64,000 nt of DNA from Microvirga splendida (GCF_016427565.1 NZ_JAELXT010000001.1:248001-312000), one strand, 5' to 3'; numbered from the stretch's first letter, positions 9,258-17,871 are shown. Numbers and translations are program-made. The notes: generated by a model from the letters alone, not told the origin.

Positions 9258-10355
9258 ATGTCGGATCGTCCCATCGTCAAAGCCATCGGCGTGATCAGCG
9301 GTACTTCGATGGACGGCATCGATGTTTCCATCGTCGAGACGGACGGCGATACGGTCGTGAGGCCTGGCCCTGGCCGTACCTTCTCCTACCCGGAGGATTT
9401 GAGGACAGTTCTCCAGGAGCTGATCGCCGAGCCGGCACGGGCGCAGAGCGAGCCGCTGGAGGATCTCGAGCGGGCCGTGACGGAGGCCCATATCGCCGCC
9501 ATCCGGCGCTTCATGGGCGAGACCGGGATTGCCGCCGCGGATGTGCAGCTTATCGGCTTTCACGGCCAGACCGTCTACCACCGGCCCGAAACCCGCTTCA
9601 CGCGCCAGCTCGGCCTCGGTGCGCGTGTCGCGCAGGATCTCGGCATCGACACGGTCGACCGCTTCCGCCATGCCGATGTTGCTTCGGGTGGCGAAGGCGC
9701 GCCGTTCGTCCCCCTCTATCACCGGGCTCTCGCCAGCAAGCTCGCGCAACCGGTCATGGTCCTCAATCTCGGCGGCGTCGGGAACGTCACCTATATCGAC
9801 GGCGATGTGGTGATCGCCTTCGACACCGGCCCGGCGAGCGCGCTGCTCGACGATTTCGTGCTGCGTCGCCGCGGCTTGAGCTTCGACGAGAACGGGCAGC
9901 TGGCAGCCTCCGGCAAGGCCGACGACAAACTCGTCTCCGAATTCATGCGGAACCCGTTCTTCGACCGCCCGGCGCCGAAATCCCTCGACCGCCAGGACTT
10001 CCATGCCCGCGCCAAAGGTGTGGAAACGCTCTCGGACGAGGACGGCGCCGCGACTCTGGCGGAATTCACGGTGCAATCCGTCATCGCCGCTCTGCGCCAT
10101 GTGCCGCGCGCGCCGCAGCGCTGGCTGGTCACCGGCGGTGGGCGGCGCAACGCCCATTTCATGAAGCGCCTGCACGGGGAACTCGGCGTTGCCGTCGATC
10201 CTGTCGAGTCCGTGGGCTGGAACGGCGATTTCCTCGAGGCTCAGGCCTTCGGCTATCTCGCCGTGAGGTCGACCCTCGGTCTGCCCTTGAGCCTGCCGAC
10301 GACGACCGGCGTGCCGCATCCCATGCCCGGCGGTGAACTCCATCGCGCCGCGTGA
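9258..10355 (+). CDS. anmK: Anhydro-N-acetylmuramic acid kinase
   Basis: 365 residues. AnmK opens the 1,6-anhydro ring of anhydro-MurNAc and phosphorylates it to MurNAc-6-P during cell-wall recycling. Motifs are GVISGTSMDGIDVSIVE at the N-terminus, IGFHGQTVYHRPE, RHADVASGGEGAPFVP, NLGGVGNVTYI, AFDTGPASALLDDF and VTGGGRRNAHFM. ATG 9258 follows GGAGAGTG; an upstream in-frame codon at 9216 lacks this. It is followed 7 bp later by a serine hydrolase and then by murQ, which uses its product. Divergent to a peptide-type ABC importer. Confidence 0.95.
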   Translation: MSDRPIVKAIGVISGTSMDGIDVSIVETDGDTVVRPGPGRTFSYPEDLRTVLQELIAEPARAQSEPLEDLERAVTEAHIAAIRRFMGETGIAAADVQLIGFHGQTVYHRPETRFTRQLGLGARVAQDLGIDTVDRFRHADVASGGEGAPFVPLYHRALASKLAQPVMVLNLGGVGNVTYIDGDVVIAFDTGPASALLDDFVLRRRGLSFDENGQLAASGKADDKLVSEFMRNPFFDRPAPKSLDRQDFHARAKGVETLSDEDGAATLAEFTVQSVIAALRHVPRAPQRWLVTGGGRRNAHFMKRLHGELGVAVDPVESVGWNGDFLEAQAFGYLAVRSTLGLPLSLPTTTGVPHPMPGGELHRAA

Positions 10356-10362
10356 GACCGCC

Positions 10363-11382
10363 ATGGTCCTGACGGAGATCATCGAGCAGGCCTTCGCGCC
10401 CTCCGCCACTTCGATCGAGAGCGGCAGCATTCCCGGCGCGGTTCTTGGGCTCATTACCGCAAGTGGCGAGCGCGCCGTGCAATGGGCCGGCGCGGCACAG
10501 ATCGAGCCGGATCGCGAAAGTGTTTCCCGTGAAACATGGTTCGACCTTGCCTCGCTCACCAAGGTGATCTTCACGACCACGCGCGTTCTGCAGCTGGTCG
10601 AAGAGGGCCGGATCGCCCTCGACGATCCATTGGTGACGGTCATCCCGGATCTGCGCCAGTACGACATGAACGCGGCCGAGCGGCGGCTCACCTTCCGCCA
10701 GTGCCTTGCGCATCAGACGCATCTGCCGGCGGTGGAGCCGCTCTACACCTATGGCCAGGATCCGAACACGCTGCGTGCCTTCATCCTGCAGAGGGTCTGG
10801 CAGCCGGGGCCGCCGGTCTATTCCGATATCAATTACATGCTGCTCGGCATCGCCATCGAGCGCATCACCGGACAGGCGCTGATCGACCAGCCGCTTCCCG
10901 AACGCTTCTCGTTCCGGCCCGATCCGAAACTCTGCGCCGCAACCGAGAGGGACACCTGGCGCGGGCGCGTCATTCGCGGCGAGGTGCATGACGAGAACGC
11001 CTTTGCGCTGGGCGGCGCCTCGGGCCATGCGGGATTGTTCGGCACCATCGACGGCGTGCTCGACTTCGCCCGTTCGCTCCTCGACGGCACGGGACTGTCA
11101 CCCGACTCCATCAAGGTGATCCGCACGCGGGAGTCGGAGAGGCGCACGGTGGGCTGGGAGGGCTTTTATCCCGGCTGGCACGGCGGCGATTCCTGCTCGG
11201 CCGACACCATCGGCCATACGGGCTTCACCGGCACCGGCCTCTGGATCGATTTCGAACGCGGGCTCGCCTGGTCGCTGCTGACCAACCGGGTTCATCCGAG
11301 CCGGCACAAGGACAGCGGGATCCTGCCGCTGCGCCGTGCAACGGGCGAGGAGGTGATCGCGTTGTTCGATCGCCGCGCGTGA
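10363..11382 (+). CDS. Serine beta-lactamase-like hydrolase (S12 family)
   Basis: 339 residues. The active-site SxxK is visible in FDLASLTKVIFTTT, the second motif is VYSDINYMLLG (Tyr-Ser-Asp rather than Tyr-Ser-Asn) and the third is HTGFTGTGLW (HTG). No signal peptide is seen, so it looks cytoplasmic. The family includes DD-peptidases, esterases and AmpC-type enzymes. Between anmK and murQ it may act on muropeptide-derived peptides, but the reaction is unknown. ATG 10363 is used; a GTG at 10333 overlapping anmK is an alternative start. Confidence 0.83.
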   Translation: MVLTEIIEQAFAPSATSIESGSIPGAVLGLITASGERAVQWAGAAQIEPDRESVSRETWFDLASLTKVIFTTTRVLQLVEEGRIALDDPLVTVIPDLRQYDMNAAERRLTFRQCLAHQTHLPAVEPLYTYGQDPNTLRAFILQRVWQPGPPVYSDINYMLLGIAIERITGQALIDQPLPERFSFRPDPKLCAATERDTWRGRVIRGEVHDENAFALGGASGHAGLFGTIDGVLDFARSLLDGTGLSPDSIKVIRTRESERRTVGWEGFYPGWHGGDSCSADTIGHTGFTGTGLWIDFERGLAWSLLTNRVHPSRHKDSGILPLRRATGEEVIALFDRRA

Positions 11383-11456
11383 CTTTAAGGATGCCAACAG
11401 AAACGTGGTGAACGTCTCCATTCTGTCGTCCGCAGGCAATTGTTGCGGGTCTCAAC

Positions 11457-11474
11457 TGGTCCTATATTGGTCTG
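11457..11474. promoter_or_regulatory. Candidate operator before murQ
   Basis: TGGTCCTATATTGGTCTG lies 17 bp before the murQ start, inside the 108-bp gap after the hydrolase gene. It shares the TGGTC and ATATTGGT elements with the sites at 200-216 and 9177-9194. A regulator bound here would block the murQ ribosome-binding region, and the gap implies that murQ can have its own promoter. Confidence 0.4.
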
Positions 11475-11490
11475 GAAGAAAGTTGGCATA

Positions 11491-12381
11491 ATGGCGACAG
11501 AACATTTCAGTACCCGCTTCCAGGACCTCGACACCTGGCCGAGCCTCGACGTGCTCTCGGCCTTTCTCGAAGGACAGCTCTCCGCCGTCGCGGCCGTCAG
11601 GCCCGCTCTCCCGGCGATTGCTTCTGCTGCGGAAGAGGCGGTGCCGCGCCTGCGCCGCGGCGGGCGGCTCGTCTATGCCGGCGCCGGAACGTCGGGCCGC
11701 ATCGGCGTTCAGGACGGCACGGAACTGCCGCCGACCTTCAACTGGCCGGACGACCGCATCGTTTACCTGATCGCCGGCGGGGAAGGCGCCATCATGCAGG
11801 CGGTCGAGAATGCCGAGGATTCGGTCGAGGACGGCATCGCGGGCATCCGCGACAACAAGATCGGCCCCGACGATGTGGTGATCGGCGTGGCGGCCAGCGG
11901 CCGGACGCCGTTCACCATCGCGGCCCTCAAGGAGGCGGCCGCGCGGGGCGCCCAGACCATCGGCATCTCCAACAATCCCGACACGCCCCTGCTGGACGTC
12001 TGCTCCCATCCGATCCTGGCCGACACGGGCGAGGAGGTGGTGGCCGGCTCGACCCGTATGAAGGCCGGCACGGCCCAGAAGGTGATCCTCAACCTGCTCT
12101 CCACCCTGATCATGGTGCGGATGGACCGGGTCTATCGCGGCCTGATGGTCAACATGCGGGCCACGAACGCCAAGCTGCGCCGCCGCAGCGAGATCATGGT
12201 GATGCAGATCACCGATTGCGACGAGGCCACGGCGACGGACGCCATCCTGGAGGCCGGCGGCGACCTGAAGACGGCCGTTCTCATTGCGATGGGTGCCAGC
12301 CCGGCGGAGGCGCAAGCCGCTCTCGAGCGCCATGACGGCAATCTGCGCAAGGCCCTGGCGGATCTCCCCAAGACGTCATAA
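11491..12381 (+). CDS. murQ: N-acetylmuramic acid 6-phosphate etherase
   Basis: 296 residues, one SIS domain. MurQ cleaves the lactyl ether of MurNAc-6-P to yield GlcNAc-6-P and D-lactate, feeding NagA. Visible are TRFQDLDTWPSLDVLSAFLEGQ, YAGAGTSGRIGVQDGTELPPTF, GGEGAIMQAVENAEDS, GVAASGRTPF, GISNNPDTPL and the C-terminal GGDLKTAVLIAMGAS segment. ATG 11491 is supported by GGAAGAAAG upstream; the TTG at 11440 is less likely. With anmK and nagA it completes the standard recycling route. Confidence 0.95.
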   Translation: MATEHFSTRFQDLDTWPSLDVLSAFLEGQLSAVAAVRPALPAIASAAEEAVPRLRRGGRLVYAGAGTSGRIGVQDGTELPPTFNWPDDRIVYLIAGGEGAIMQAVENAEDSVEDGIAGIRDNKIGPDDVVIGVAASGRTPFTIAALKEAAARGAQTIGISNNPDTPLLDVCSHPILADTGEEVVAGSTRMKAGTAQKVILNLLSTLIMVRMDRVYRGLMVNMRATNAKLRRRSEIMVMQITDCDEATATDAILEAGGDLKTAVLIAMGASPAEAQAALERHDGNLRKALADLPKTS

Positions 12382-12425
12382 CAAAGCAGCATCAAGGCGG
12401 GCACTGACAAGAAGGCTGCAGGCGC

Positions 12426-13334
12426 ATGGGGCTGGGGCTGGGCATCGATGCGGGCGGAACCGCCACGCGCTGGCGGCTGGCGGATGCCACCGGCCGGTGC
12501 ATCGCCGAAGGCTCCGTCGCGCCCCTGACCGGCCATCTCTTTTCCGCCGCCGCCGAAGAGCGCGCCCGGCAGATCGTTCTCGACATGGCTCAAGTCGTGC
12601 TGAAGACGGGAAAGCCGCTGGGCATCATCGCGGGCATCACGGGGCTGACCCGCGACACGCCGGCCGAGGCCACCATGCGGGCCATGTTCGCCGAGACCTT
12701 CGAGCTGCCGCCGGAAAAAGTCTTCGTCGCGGAGGACATGTGGATCGCCTACCTGGCCTACTTCGCCCTGGGCGAGGGCATCCTGGTCTATAGCGGCACC
12801 GGCTCCATCGGCTACTATCTCTCCGAGGACAAGCAGGTGATCCGGGTCGGCGGGCGCGGCAACCTCATCGACGACGGCGGCTCCGGCTTCTGGATCGCCC
12901 GTGAGGCGCTCAAAGCCATCCTGCGGACCGAGGAGGAAAGCCCCGGCGCAGGTTGGAGTTCGACGCTCGGCACCTGCCTCGCCCGGGCGCTCGGCGGCAC
13001 CGACTGGAACATCGTCCGCTCCTTCGTCTATGGCGGCGACAGGGGCAAGATCGGCTCCCTGGCTCGGGCCGTCGGCGAGGCGGCCTCCGCCGATGACGCC
13101 ACGGCCCTTCATATCCTGAGGGAGGCCGGCGAGGAGCTGGCACGCCTGGCCAATGCCCTGATCAAGCGCCTCGGGCCCCGGCCCGTGGCCCTGGTGGGCG
13201 GCTCGGCGCGGCTCCATCCGGTCGTCGCCAGTTCCTTCCGCAAGGGCCTTGTCGCTCCGGTCGAGTTCATCGCGACCGATCTGGACGCGGCTCTGACGGC
13301 CGCCCGCCTGGCCGCGACCCTCAACAGGCCTTAA
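12426..13334 (+). CDS. Second BadF/BadG-type amino-sugar kinase
   Basis: 302 residues. The phosphate-1 loop is GLGIDAGGTATRWRL, phosphate-2 is LVYSGTGSIGYYL, followed by GGRGNLIDDGGSGFWIAREAL and a C-terminal ALVGGSARLHP. This is the same superfamily as the kinase at 410 but clearly diverged from it. Located 44 bp after murQ, it may phosphorylate GlcNAc, GlcN or MurNAc released by glycosidases. The two kinases probably differ in substrate. Confidence 0.83.
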   Translation: MGLGLGIDAGGTATRWRLADATGRCIAEGSVAPLTGHLFSAAAEERARQIVLDMAQVVLKTGKPLGIIAGITGLTRDTPAEATMRAMFAETFELPPEKVFVAEDMWIAYLAYFALGEGILVYSGTGSIGYYLSEDKQVIRVGGRGNLIDDGGSGFWIAREALKAILRTEEESPGAGWSSTLGTCLARALGGTDWNIVRSFVYGGDRGKIGSLARAVGEAASADDATALHILREAGEELARLANALIKRLGPRPVALVGGSARLHPVVASSFRKGLVAPVEFIATDLDAALTAARLAATLNRP

Positions 13335-13433
13335 GAAACCGCCAAGCCCAAAGGCCAAGCCCTCACGGCTTGCCTATTCAGTCCCGCTCGTCCAAGACTC
13401 TGGCGGCGAATTCAGCGAGACGATGTTTAAGCG

Positions 13434-14384
13434 ATGCATGCTCTCTTTGTCGGACAGACCTATATCGACGTGACCTTCCTGGCGGACGAGTTGCCGACCG
13501 GGGACGAGAAGACCGTGGCCCGTGACTATGCGATCTCGTTCGGGGGCAATGCGGTCACGGCGGCCTTCGCCTGCGCCAAGCTGGGCCTGCCGCCGGACCT
13601 GCTCACCTCGATCGCGGATGACTGGCTTGGCCGCATGTTCATCGACATGGCGGCGAAATACGGCATCTCGGTCCATCACCGGAAGGTTCACGAATCCTCC
13701 CTGTCCTTCATCATGCCCCGGGGCGGCAAGCGCGCCATCGTGCGCTGCCGCGACGACCATTACCTGCACCCCGTTCCGCCGCTGAACCTTCAGGGCTGCA
13801 AGGCGCTCCACCTCGACGGCCACCAGGCCGATGCGGCCATGCATTACGCCCGGGCCTGCCGTGAGGCCGGCATCCTCACCTCCCTCGACGGCGGGGGCCT
13901 GCGCTCCAACACCCATGAGCTCCTGGAATTCATCGACGTGGCCATCGTGGCCGAGCGCCTGTGCGAGCAGATGGACCTGAGTCCGGCCGGAATGCTCGGT
14001 TATCTGAAGAGCCGCGGCTGCCGGATCGGCGGCGTGACCTTGGGTGAGCGCGGCCTCGTCTGGTACGACGAGACGGGTCAGGAAGGCGTCCTGCCCGCCC
14101 TCGACGTTCCGGGCGACAAGGTGGTGGACACCAACGGCGCCGGCGACATCTTCCACGGCGCCTATGTCTATTCCGCCATGGCCCGGCCGGAGCTGCCCTG
14201 GCGCGAGCACTTCATCTTCGCCCGCGGAGCGTCGTCCCACGCCATCCAGCATCTCGGCAACGAGGCGAGCCTGCCGACCGTTGCCGATATCACGCAGGTG
14301 CAGACGCAGTTTGCGGAGAAAGCCGCGTCCAAGGCCCTGCTGGACGGCCCGGATACGGCTGGACAAAGCAAGCGGACAGCCTAG
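13434..14384 (+). CDS. PfkB-family carbohydrate kinase
   Basis: 316 residues of the ribokinase fold. The N-terminal signature is SFGGNAVTAAFACAKLGL, and the C-terminal PfkB signature VVDTNGAGDIFHGAYVYS contains the catalytic Asp of the GAGD motif. PfkB members phosphorylate ribose, fructose, tagatose-6-P, 2-keto-3-deoxygluconate and similar substrates; this one is not resolved further. It is co-oriented with murQ and the BadF kinase, 99 bp downstream, so a role in the same amino-sugar network is plausible but unproven. A small hairpin (CAAGCC/GGCTTG) lies in the gap before it. Confidence 0.85.
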   Translation: MHALFVGQTYIDVTFLADELPTGDEKTVARDYAISFGGNAVTAAFACAKLGLPPDLLTSIADDWLGRMFIDMAAKYGISVHHRKVHESSLSFIMPRGGKRAIVRCRDDHYLHPVPPLNLQGCKALHLDGHQADAAMHYARACREAGILTSLDGGGLRSNTHELLEFIDVAIVAERLCEQMDLSPAGMLGYLKSRGCRIGGVTLGERGLVWYDETGQEGVLPALDVPGDKVVDTNGAGDIFHGAYVYSAMARPELPWREHFIFARGASSHAIQHLGNEASLPTVADITQVQTQFAEKAASKALLDGPDTAGQSKRTA

Positions 14385-14452
14385 AACATTATTACAATAA
14401 TAAGCCTGACACCGACGCTTCCCGTTCATGTGCCTTCGTAAAGGATGTCCGC

Positions 14453-15919
14453 GTGAGTCCCTCTCAGCCTTGGGCCTATGGACTGGATGAGATTCGCCTC
14501 CAGGGCGGAGCGGAAGGGTTCAGCCGGGAGGCTTTGTCCGAGCTTCTCGAGAATGTGCCGCTGGCCATCGCAGTCACCCTTGGGGCGAACCAGCAGTTCG
14601 CCTTCGCCAACCGCCTGTTCCGGTCGGTCCTCGGATCCCCCGACGAGGACCTGATCGGACAGACCGTCCAGGAGGTCATGGGTGAGAGGTACACCCCCGA
14701 GCTTCGCTCCGCGCGCGAGAAGGTCTTCCAGACCGGCGAGCCGCAGGAGCTGAAGGACCATGCCCTCGTCCTGACCCCCGGCACCACCACCTATTGGGAC
14801 ATCAAGCTGCTGCCGGTCCGCGATGGGAGCGATCAGATCAGCGGCATTCTGGCTCTCGGAGCCCATGTGACGGAGCGGGTCAAGGCGCGCGGCGAGGCCG
14901 AGATCAAGGCCCGCGAGGTTGCGCTCCACAATGAGCGTCTGGCGCTTGCCGTCGAGGCGACCGAGATGGGCCTGTGGGAATGGAACACCCAGACCGGCGA
15001 GACCTTCTGGTCGGACCGGCAGAAGGACATCTTCGGCCTGCCGAGGAACGAGCCTGCAACCTATGAGTTCTGGTACTCGGCCCTCCATCCGGAGGATCGC
15101 GAGCACGTTGTGAGCGGCGTCGGGTCCCTGAGCAATCCGCGATCCGGCGGGCAGCTTCAGATCGAGCACCGGATCCTCCGCCCCGATGGCGAGGTCCGCT
15201 GGATCCTCAGCCGCGGCCGCATGCTCTACGAGATCGTCGACGGCGAGCTGAAACCCGCCCGCGTCCTCGGAACGATCATCGACATCACGGAGCGCCGCAG
15301 GAACGAGGAGGTCCGGCAGCTTCTGGTGCAGGAGCTCAATCACCGGGTCAAGAATCTCTTCGCCATGACCAGCGGCATGATCGCCCTCACGGCCCGGACG
15401 GCGGAAACGCCGAAGCAGATGGCCACCGCCCTGCGCGGGCGCATCGAAGCCCTGGCCCGCGCCCATGAGCTGATCCGCCCGGCCATCACGGGCAGCGAGC
15501 CGACCGATGGGGAGACCACGGTCGACGGGATCCTGCAGGCCATCCTGGCGCCGCACATCAGCCAGGACGCCTCCTCCTCGATGACGCTCGAAGGGCCGCC
15601 GGTGCGGATCGGCCCCAAGGCCGCAACGATCCTGACCCTGGTGCTGCACGAGCTGGCCACCAACGCGTCGAAATACGGCGCCCTCTCGGTTCCCGAAGGC
15701 CGCCTGAGGATCAGCTGGGTGCGCGGCGTGACGCTCACGCTGCTGTGGCAGGAAGAGAACGGGCCGGCAATCCAGGGCGAGCCGAGCGCGGAAGGCTTCG
15801 GCTCGAAGCTCGCGCTCCGGAGCGTGAAGGACCAGCTCGGCGGCGCCATCGCCTACGACTGGCGCCCCGAGGGCCTGCGGGTGCGCATCGACCTGCCGAT
15901 GAACCAGCTGGAAGCCTGA
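14453..15919 (+). CDS. PAS-domain HWE-family sensor histidine kinase
   Basis: 488 residues, cytoplasmic, no membrane helix. Two PAS domains are visible (about 25-140 and 155-280, the second ending VLGTIIDITERRR). The phosphoacceptor region is LLVQELNHRVKNLFAMTSGMI, with His297. The ATPase domain includes LHELATNASKYGALS and the WxE motif LLWQEENGP that defines HWE kinases. These are common in Rhizobiales and often lie apart from their response regulators; none is encoded here. Start is GTG 14453 since no ATG is near. The input signal is unknown. Confidence 0.9.
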   Translation: MSPSQPWAYGLDEIRLQGGAEGFSREALSELLENVPLAIAVTLGANQQFAFANRLFRSVLGSPDEDLIGQTVQEVMGERYTPELRSAREKVFQTGEPQELKDHALVLTPGTTTYWDIKLLPVRDGSDQISGILALGAHVTERVKARGEAEIKAREVALHNERLALAVEATEMGLWEWNTQTGETFWSDRQKDIFGLPRNEPATYEFWYSALHPEDREHVVSGVGSLSNPRSGGQLQIEHRILRPDGEVRWILSRGRMLYEIVDGELKPARVLGTIIDITERRRNEEVRQLLVQELNHRVKNLFAMTSGMIALTARTAETPKQMATALRGRIEALARAHELIRPAITGSEPTDGETTVDGILQAILAPHISQDASSSMTLEGPPVRIGPKAATILTLVLHELATNASKYGALSVPEGRLRISWVRGVTLTLLWQEENGPAIQGEPSAEGFGSKLALRSVKDQLGGAIAYDWRPEGLRVRIDLPMNQLEA

Positions 15920-16162
15920 TCCGGCGGTGTCATTCCCGGCCGAAGATGGCGAAGCCATCGCAGGGGAAGGGAATCCATAGCGCCGAGGGTGTGATTGGAT
16001 CCCCTTCCCTCGCTTTCGCTCGCCGGGGATGACACCCTCCACGTCATGGCCGGCCTTGTGCCGGCCATCCCGATGCGAAGGAACGCGACGCCTCAACGAA
16101 GGGGGATCACCGGCACAAGGCCGGTGATGACAGAGGTTCCAATCCCGAAAGGCGCTTGAGCC
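15920..16162. repeat. GC-rich palindromic repeat cluster (REP-like)
   Basis: The gap between two convergent genes holds inverted repeats: GGCCGGC-CTTGT-GCCGGCC around 16050-16070 and ATCACCGGC-ACAAG-GCCGGTGAT around 16107-16130. There are also repeated gggaaggga and ATTCCC segments near 15930-16030. Such palindromes recur between convergent genes in alphaproteobacterial genomes and can act as terminators or nucleoid-protein sites. No gene is visible here. Confidence 0.6.
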
Positions 16163-17746
16163 TTACGCCGCCTTCTTCTGGTAGTCCTTCACGTCCGAGA
16201 ACTGGATCGCCTTGTAGCGGTCCACCTCGTATTGAAGGTTGAACTGGTTCGCCGCCATGAACACGGGCGCATCGTCGAGATCGCGCGCCATGGACGACAG
16301 GTGGCTCTCGATGAACTTGTCGAGCTCCTTCGGGTCGTCCGCCGTGATCCAGCGGCAGATCGAGAAGCGGGTCGGCTCGTAGTCGATGGGCAGGCCGTAT
16401 TCGGCCGCCAGGCGTTCTTTCAGCACGTCGAGCTGCAGCGCGCCGACGACGCCCACGATGGCGCCGGAACCGTCCTGCGGCACGAAGAGCTGCACCACGC
16501 CTTCTTCCGCCATCTGCTGCAGCGCCTCGCGCAGCTTCTTGGCCTTCATGGCGTCCTGCAGCTTGATGCGGCGCAGGATCTCGGGCGCGAAGCTCGGCAC
16601 GCCGCGGAAGACGATGTCCTCGCCCTCGGTGAGCGTATCGCCGATGCGCAGGGTGCCGTGATTGGGAATGCCCACCACGTCGCCGGCCCAGGCTTCGTCC
16701 GCGATGGCGCGGTCCTGGGCGAAGAAGAATTGCGGCGAGTTCAGGCTCATGGGCTTGCCCGTGCGCACGAGCTTCGCCTTCATGCCGCGCTGGAGCTTGC
16801 CGGAGCAGATGCGCATGAACGCGATGCGGTCGCGGTGGTTCGGATCCATGTTGGCCTGGATCTTGAACACGAACCCCGACATCTTGGGCTCGCTCGCCTC
16901 GACAAGGCGCTTGTCGGCCTCCTGGCCGCGCGGCGGTGGCGCGTATTCGGCGAGCGAGTCGATGAGATCCCGCACGCCGAAATTGCGCAGAGCCGAGCCG
17001 AAGAACACCGGCGTGAGATGGCCCTCGCGGAAGGCTTCGAGATCGAAGGGCTTGCAGGCCTCCTGCGCCAGCGAGACCTCCTCCTGCCATGCCTCCACCT
17101 CTTCCGGCGGCAGCAGGTTCAGGAGCTTCGGGTCGTCGGGGCCTGAGACCTCCGTCGGCTCGTCGTCCGTGTCGATGCGGCGGACCACGTTGCGGCGCAG
17201 GTCGAAGGTTCCGGCGAAGCTCTTGCCCTGACTGATCGGCCAGGTGACGGGAGCCGTGTCGAGGGCGAGCGTCTTCTCGATCTCGTCGAGCAGGTCGAAG
17301 GGGTTGCGCGCCTCGCGGTCCATCTTGTTGATGAAGGTGACAATCGGGATGTCGCGCATGCGGCATACCTCGAACAGCTTGCGGGTGCGCGCCTCGATGC
17401 CCTTGGCCGCGTCGATCACCATGATGGCGGAATCGACGGCCGTGAGCGTCCGGTAGGTATCCTCCGAGAAGTCCTCGTGGCCCGGCGTGTCGAGCAGATT
17501 GAAGACGCAGCCGCCATACTCGAAGGTCATGACCGAAGTCACCACCGAGATGCCGCGCTCCTTCTCGATGCCCATCCAGTCGGACCGGGTCGAGACGCGG
17601 TTCTTCTTGGCCTTCACCTCGCCGGCGAGCTGGATCGCGCCCCCGAACAGCAGCAGCTTTTCGGTGAGCGTGGTCTTGCCCGCGTCCGGGTGGGAGATGA
17701 TCGCAAAGGTTCGGCGGCGGCCCACCGGGGCCGGAAGATCGGTCAT
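16163..17746 (-). CDS. prfC: Peptide chain release factor 3
   Basis: 527 residues, the usual RF3 length. This translational GTPase recycles RF1 and RF2 from the ribosome. G1 is AIISHPDAGKTTLTEKLLLF, G2 includes the threonine of GISVVTSVMTFEY, G3 is NLLDTPGHEDFSEDTYRTL and G4 is FINKMDRE. The long RF3-specific C-terminus ends with MAANQFNLQYEVDRYKAIQFSDVKDYQKKAA. It is the last backbone gene before the genomic island and reads away from it. Confidence 0.96.
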   Translation of the reverse strand: MTDLPAPVGRRRTFAIISHPDAGKTTLTEKLLLFGGAIQLAGEVKAKKNRVSTRSDWMGIEKERGISVVTSVMTFEYGGCVFNLLDTPGHEDFSEDTYRTLTAVDSAIMVIDAAKGIEARTRKLFEVCRMRDIPIVTFINKMDREARNPFDLLDEIEKTLALDTAPVTWPISQGKSFAGTFDLRRNVVRRIDTDDEPTEVSGPDDPKLLNLLPPEEVEAWQEEVSLAQEACKPFDLEAFREGHLTPVFFGSALRNFGVRDLIDSLAEYAPPPRGQEADKRLVEASEPKMSGFVFKIQANMDPNHRDRIAFMRICSGKLQRGMKAKLVRTGKPMSLNSPQFFFAQDRAIADEAWAGDVVGIPNHGTLRIGDTLTEGEDIVFRGVPSFAPEILRRIKLQDAMKAKKLREALQQMAEEGVVQLFVPQDGSGAIVGVVGALQLDVLKERLAAEYGLPIDYEPTRFSICRWITADDPKELDKFIESHLSSMARDLDDAPVFMAANQFNLQYEVDRYKAIQFSDVKDYQKKAA

Positions 17747-17847
17747 GGCTTTTGGAATTCTCTGAAATCGATGCAGGGGACAGAACGCCGCAGCGCCCCG
17801 CCCTTTCGCTGGGCTCTTCTCACCCCATATGGGGGTTTCCCGTCAAC

Positions 17848-17871
17848 AACGAAAGGAGGTGATCCAGTGTC
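17848..17871 (+). repeat. Left attachment site (attL core) on a Shine-Dalgarno/GTG site
   Basis: This 24-bp core contains GAAAGGAGGTGATCCAG followed by TGTC. It equals the right copy at 37799-37822. The 17 bases quoted are the exact complement of the usual alphaproteobacterial 16S rRNA 3-prime tail, and a GTG start lies immediately after the ATCC. The upstream flank is chromosomal and the downstream side is island DNA. Confidence 0.8.

Noticed and set aside
14426-16096. A long minus-strand open frame opposite the histidine kinase
   Set aside because: High-GC shadow of the real plus-strand gene, with no recognisable domain and no ribosome site. The same holds for long antisense frames at 45361-48480 and 42425-45259.
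17851-17867. Sequence complementary to the 16S rRNA 3-prime tail as a possible rRNA gene fragment
   Set aside because: No further 16S sequence lies on either side in either orientation. It is better explained as an extended Shine-Dalgarno within the attachment core.
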